Assembly (NCBI RefSeq): GCF_002776575.1
Contig: NZ_CP022548.1
Location: 124,001 to 188,000, forward strand
Direction: 5' to 3'
From: Sphingorhabdus sp. YGSMI21
GTDB lineage: Bacteria > Pseudomonadota > Alphaproteobacteria > Sphingomonadales > Sphingomonadaceae
DNA length: 64,000 nucleotides
In this document: positions 60,918 through 64,000 of the stretch, in pieces
Numbering within the stretch: position 1 is the first letter of the stretch
Layout: every line of letters starts with the position of its first letter
Program-made: the position numbers and the translations under genes
The notes under the pieces: model-generated
What the model saw: the letters and a program-made list of their open reading frames with translations, nothing else
Database searches by the model: none
What the model was told of the DNA's origin: nothing

Positions 60918-63775
60918 TCCGCCGGTTCAACTATCTCGATGCGCCGCGCCTGATCCGAAAGTTGCTCGTAATCGGCCTGCCAATCGGTCGGACCGTTGGA
61001 AGCGGCGACCTGCACGGCAGTGACCTTATATTCCGGGCAGTTGGTTGCCCAGTCGCTATATTCGGTGGTCACGACATTGGCCTGGGTCGCGGGATGGTGG
61101 AAGGTGGTATAGACGACGCCCGGTGCGACCCGTTCGGTCACCGCCAGGCGCAAGGTTGTCTCGCCCGAACGGCTCGACAATCTGGTCCAGTCGCCATCCT
61201 TCAACCCGCGGTTTTCCGCATCCGTCGGGTGCATTTCCAGCAGGTCTTCCGGATGCCAGGCGGTATTGTCGGTGCGCCGCGTTTGCGCGCCAACATTATA
61301 GTGGGACAATATCCGCCCGGTCGTCAGCAGCAGCGGGAAGCGCGGGCCGGTCTTCTCGTCGGTCGGCACATAATCGGTGACGACAAATTGACCTTTACCA
61401 CGAACGAAACCATCGACATGCATGATCGGCGAGCCATCGGGCGCGGCTTCGTTGACCGGCCATTGCAGCGAGCCTTCTTTCTTCAACCGGTCAAAATTCA
61501 CACCGGCGAAAGTCGGCGTCAAGCGGGCGATCTCGTCCATGATCTCGGACGGGTGGGTGTAGTGCCAGTCGAGCCCCATGGCATTGGCCAAAGCCTGGGT
61601 AACTTCCCAGTCCTCCATGCCGTTGACCGGCGCCATCACCTTGTTGACCAGCTGGATGCGGCGCTCGGCATTGGTGAAGGTGCCGCTTTTTTCGAGGAAG
61701 GTCGAGCCGGGCAGGAAGATATGCGCGTAATGCGCGGTTTCGTTGAGGAACAGGTCGTGGACGATCACGCATTCCATCGCGGCGAGCCCTGCCGAGACGT
61801 GTTTGGTATTGGGGTCGGATTGCAGAATATCCTCGCCCTGGACATAGAGCGCCTTGAATTCGCCATCGACGGCGGCATCGAGCATATTGGGAATCCGCAG
61901 TCCGGGTTCCGAGTCGATCGACACGCCCCAGTCGGCCTCGAACAAGGCGCGGGTATCGGCATCGGAAACATGGCGATAGCCGGACAGTTCGTGCGGGAAG
62001 CTGCCCATGTCACAGGCGCCCTGGACATTATTCTGGCCGCGCAATGGGTTTACGCCGACACCGCGACGCCCGATATTGCCGGTTGCCATCGCAAGATTGG
62101 CAATGGCCATCACCGTCGAGCTGCCCTGACTATGCTCGGTCACGCCGAGCCCGTAATAGATTGCGCCGTTGCCGCCGGTAGCGAACAGCCGGGCGGCAGC
62201 GCGAAGCTCTTCGGCGGGCACACGGGTGACCGGTTCCAGTCTTTCCGGCGCGTGGCGCTCGTCGGAAACGAAAGCGGCCCATTCGGCATATTCGTCCCAG
62301 TCGCAGCGCTCGCGAATGAAGGTTTCGTCGGCCAGTCCTTCGGTGACGATGACATGGGCCATGGCGGTGAGAACCGCGACATTGGTGCCGGGTTGCAGCG
62401 GCAGGTGGTGCGTTGCCCTGATATGCGGGGATTTGACCAAAGCGATCTGGCGCGGGTCGATGACGATCAGCTTTGCGGCAGGCTTGCCGTCGATGCCGCG
62501 CAGACGTTTCTTCATCCGACTGGCGAAGACCGGGTGCGCATCGGTCGGATTGGCGCCGATCACCAGGATGACATCGCTATCCTCAATGCTGTCGAAATCC
62601 TGCGTGCCGGCGCTGGTGCCGAATGTGGTTTTCAAACCGTAGCCGGTGGGCGAGTGACAGACGCGCGCGCAGGTATCGACGTTGTTATTGCCGAAACCGG
62701 CACGGATCAGCTTCTGCACCAGAAATGTCTCTTCGTTGGTGCAGCGCGACGAGGTAATACCGCCGACGCTGAGACGGCCATATTTTTCCTGAATGCGTTT
62801 GATTTCGCTCGCCGCATAGCCGAGCGCTTCGTCCCAGCTGACTTCCCGCCAGGGCTGGTCGATGCTTTCGCGGATCATCGGCTTGGTGATCCGGTCCTGA
62901 TGATTGGCATAGCCCCAGGCGAAGCGCCCCTTCACGCAGCTATGGCCGCGATTGGCCTTGCCATCTTTCCACGGTACCATGCGGACCAATTGCTCGCCGC
63001 GCATTTCGGCGCGGAAGGTGCAGCCAACGCCGCAATAAGCGCAGGTGGTGATTTCGGTGCGGTCGGGCTTGCCGATTTCGGTGACCGCCTTTTCCTGCAG
63101 CGTCGCCGTCGGGCAGGCCTCGACACAGGCACCGCAGGATACGCATTCGCTGGTCAGGAAATCGTCGGTCGGCAGACCAGCGGAAATTTTCGAGGCAAAG
63201 CCGCGGCCATCCATGGTCAGCGCGAATGTCCCCTGCACTTCATCACAGGCCCGCACGCAGCGCGAGCAAGCGATACATTTGGACGGATCAAAATCGAAAT
63301 AGGGGTTGGATGTGTCCTTGACCTCGCCAAGATGGTTGGCGCCTTCATAGCCATAGCGGACATCGCGCAGCCCGACATTGGCCGCCTGATCTTGGAGCTC
63401 GCAATCATTGTTGGCGCTGCAGGTCAGGCAGTCGAGCGGGTGATCGGAGATATAAAGCTCCATCACGCCCTTGCGCAATTTCTGCAGATGCGGCGTCTGG
63501 GTTTTTACGACCATGCCGTCTTCGGCCGGCGTGGTGCAGCTTGCCGGCGTGCCCCTGCGGCCTTCGATCTCGATCAGGCATAGCCGGCAGGAGCCGAAGC
63601 TTTTGACATTGTCGGTGGCGCAGAGCTTGGGAATATTATTGGCGATTTCCGCCGCCGCGCGCATCACGCTGGTGCCGGCCGGAACGCTGACTTCGCGGCC
63701 GTCGATGGATAGCGTCACGATGTCGCTGGCCTTGGAGGCCGGTGTGCCAAAATCCTTTTGCGGCTGATAGGTCAT
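60914..63775 (-). CDS. fdsA: NAD-dependent formate dehydrogenase catalytic subunit alpha
   Basis: The start MTYQPQKDFGTPASKASDIVTL overlaps the fdsB stop by 4 nt and gives 953 residues. The N-terminal part is NuoG-like: a [2Fe-2S] domain (CATDNVKSFGSCRLCLIEI), a His-Cys3 site (HPLDCLTCSANNDC), and two [4Fe-4S] motifs (CIACSRCVRACDEV, CVSCGACVEACP). The molybdopterin part has CAYCGVGCTF with a further cluster and the active-site CARVCHSPTGYG, with Cys rather than selenocysteine as the metal ligand and the following His. It oxidises formate to CO2 and passes electrons through the clusters to FdsB/FdsG and NAD+ in the cytoplasm. Confidence 0.96.
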   Translation of the reverse strand: MTYQPQKDFGTPASKASDIVTLSIDGREVSVPAGTSVMRAAAEIANNIPKLCATDNVKSFGSCRLCLIEIEGRRGTPASCTTPAEDGMVVKTQTPHLQKLRKGVMELYISDHPLDCLTCSANNDCELQDQAANVGLRDVRYGYEGANHLGEVKDTSNPYFDFDPSKCIACSRCVRACDEVQGTFALTMDGRGFASKISAGLPTDDFLTSECVSCGACVEACPTATLQEKAVTEIGKPDRTEITTCAYCGVGCTFRAEMRGEQLVRMVPWKDGKANRGHSCVKGRFAWGYANHQDRITKPMIRESIDQPWREVSWDEALGYAASEIKRIQEKYGRLSVGGITSSRCTNEETFLVQKLIRAGFGNNNVDTCARVCHSPTGYGLKTTFGTSAGTQDFDSIEDSDVILVIGANPTDAHPVFASRMKKRLRGIDGKPAAKLIVIDPRQIALVKSPHIRATHHLPLQPGTNVAVLTAMAHVIVTEGLADETFIRERCDWDEYAEWAAFVSDERHAPERLEPVTRVPAEELRAAARLFATGGNGAIYYGLGVTEHSQGSSTVMAIANLAMATGNIGRRGVGVNPLRGQNNVQGACDMGSFPHELSGYRHVSDADTRALFEADWGVSIDSEPGLRIPNMLDAAVDGEFKALYVQGEDILQSDPNTKHVSAGLAAMECVIVHDLFLNETAHYAHIFLPGSTFLEKSGTFTNAERRIQLVNKVMAPVNGMEDWEVTQALANAMGLDWHYTHPSEIMDEIARLTPTFAGVNFDRLKKEGSLQWPVNEAAPDGSPIMHVDGFVRGKGQFVVTDYVPTDEKTGPRFPLLLTTGRILSHYNVGAQTRRTDNTAWHPEDLLEMHPTDAENRGLKDGDWTRLSSRSGETTLRLAVTERVAPGVVYTTFHHPATQANVVTTEYSDWATNCPEYKVTAVQVAASNGPTDWQADYEQLSDQARRIEIVEPAE

Positions 63776-64000
63776 GATATGTCCTTTACCATATCGGCGC
63801 TCGCTCCGAAATCCTCGGGCCAGTGTCTGATCGCGCTCATCACCGGATAAGGCGTAAAACCGCCGAGTGCGCACAGCGATCCGAATTTCATCGTCTCGCA
63901 GAGATCGGAAATGAGCGACAGTTCCTCGTCCGTGCTGCGGCCCTGTTTCGGGGCATTGTGCATCTGCGGCAGGCTCTCGACAGAGTCCGCTGCCGCGCGC
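63772..64000 (-). CDS. fdsB: NAD-dependent formate dehydrogenase subunit beta, C-terminal part
   Basis: The frame is open from the right edge to the stop at 63772. It reads ...SVESLPQMHNAPKQGRSTDEELSLI, then SDLCETMKFGSLCALGGFTPYPV and MSAIRHWPEDFG. This is the extreme C-terminus of the FdsB/NuoF-like flavoprotein, where LCALGGFTPYPV is characteristic of formate dehydrogenase beta subunits. The FMN-, NAD- and iron-sulfur-binding parts lie outside the window. It is translationally coupled to fdsA by a 4-nt overlap. Confidence 0.88.
   Translation of the reverse strand, partial: RAAADSVESLPQMHNAPKQGRSTDEELSLISDLCETMKFGSLCALGGFTPYPVMSAIRHWPEDFGASADMVKDIS

Noticed and set aside
60962..63583. An 873-codon plus-strand frame opposite fdsA
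   Set aside because: It is the shadow of the high-GC fdsA gene. FdsA carries every expected cofactor motif on the minus strand, while the plus frame has no recognisable domain.

Overview
The window looks like chromosome from an alphaproteobacterium of the order Sphingomonadales. The reasons are TonB receptor style, a CopA/CopB copper operon with the typical Met/His-rich spacers, an Fds-type NAD-linked formate dehydrogenase, and small mobile-element genes of the kind carried on sphingomonad plasmids. The genus is not determined; this is inference from gene content.

Layout. (1) 1-15 kb: a DUF2817 metallopeptidase whose 5' end is cut by an IS3-type remnant; a minus-strand copper operon (copC-like, copA, copB, an NTF2-like secreted protein, copC, copD, a tiny exported ORF); a tightly overlapping operon for PLP-dependent sulfur/amino-acid metabolism (cystathionine beta-lyase-like, threonine-synthase-like, APC permease) with a divergent LysR regulator and a TonB-dependent receptor. 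(2) 15-28 kb: a more AT-rich defence island. It holds a type IIG-like restriction-modification protein facing a minus-strand run of PD-(D/E)XK nuclease/P-loop NTPase, SIR2 and HerA, followed by two overlapping tyrosine recombinases. A truncated ssb gene marks its left edge. (3) 28-45.5 kb: a plasmid/ICE-like backbone with SSB, a DUF2493 protein, a RES/Xre toxin-antitoxin, ArdC antirestriction, a ParB-like protein, a 1415-residue methylase/strawberry-notch helicase, a Toprim primase-like protein, a lytic transglycosylase and a third integrase. It ends at a tRNA 3' fragment that acts as an attachment site. No type IV secretion, coupling or relaxase gene is visible, so the element is either partial or mobilised in trans.

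(4) 46-54 kb: an MFS transporter, hybrid histidine kinase and LuxR-type response regulator stand next to a 920-residue collagen-like protein with a YadA-type outer-membrane anchor. A 2-oxoglutarate/Fe(II) oxygenase of the prolyl-hydroxylase fold follows directly. A surface collagen with a neighbouring candidate hydroxylase and a neighbouring two-component system is the most striking arrangement in the window. (5) 54-64 kb: an SDR with divergent LysR, a GAF-GGDEF-EAL protein, a 3'-5' exoribonuclease, an M24 peptidase, and the formate dehydrogenase operon fdsB-fdsA-fdsD-fdhD running off the right edge.

Two RNA-level signals recur in the mobile region. A purine-rich leader motif lies 40-65 nt upstream of five different genes. 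A structured leader upstream of ssb is found twice, with compensatory changes in one stem.
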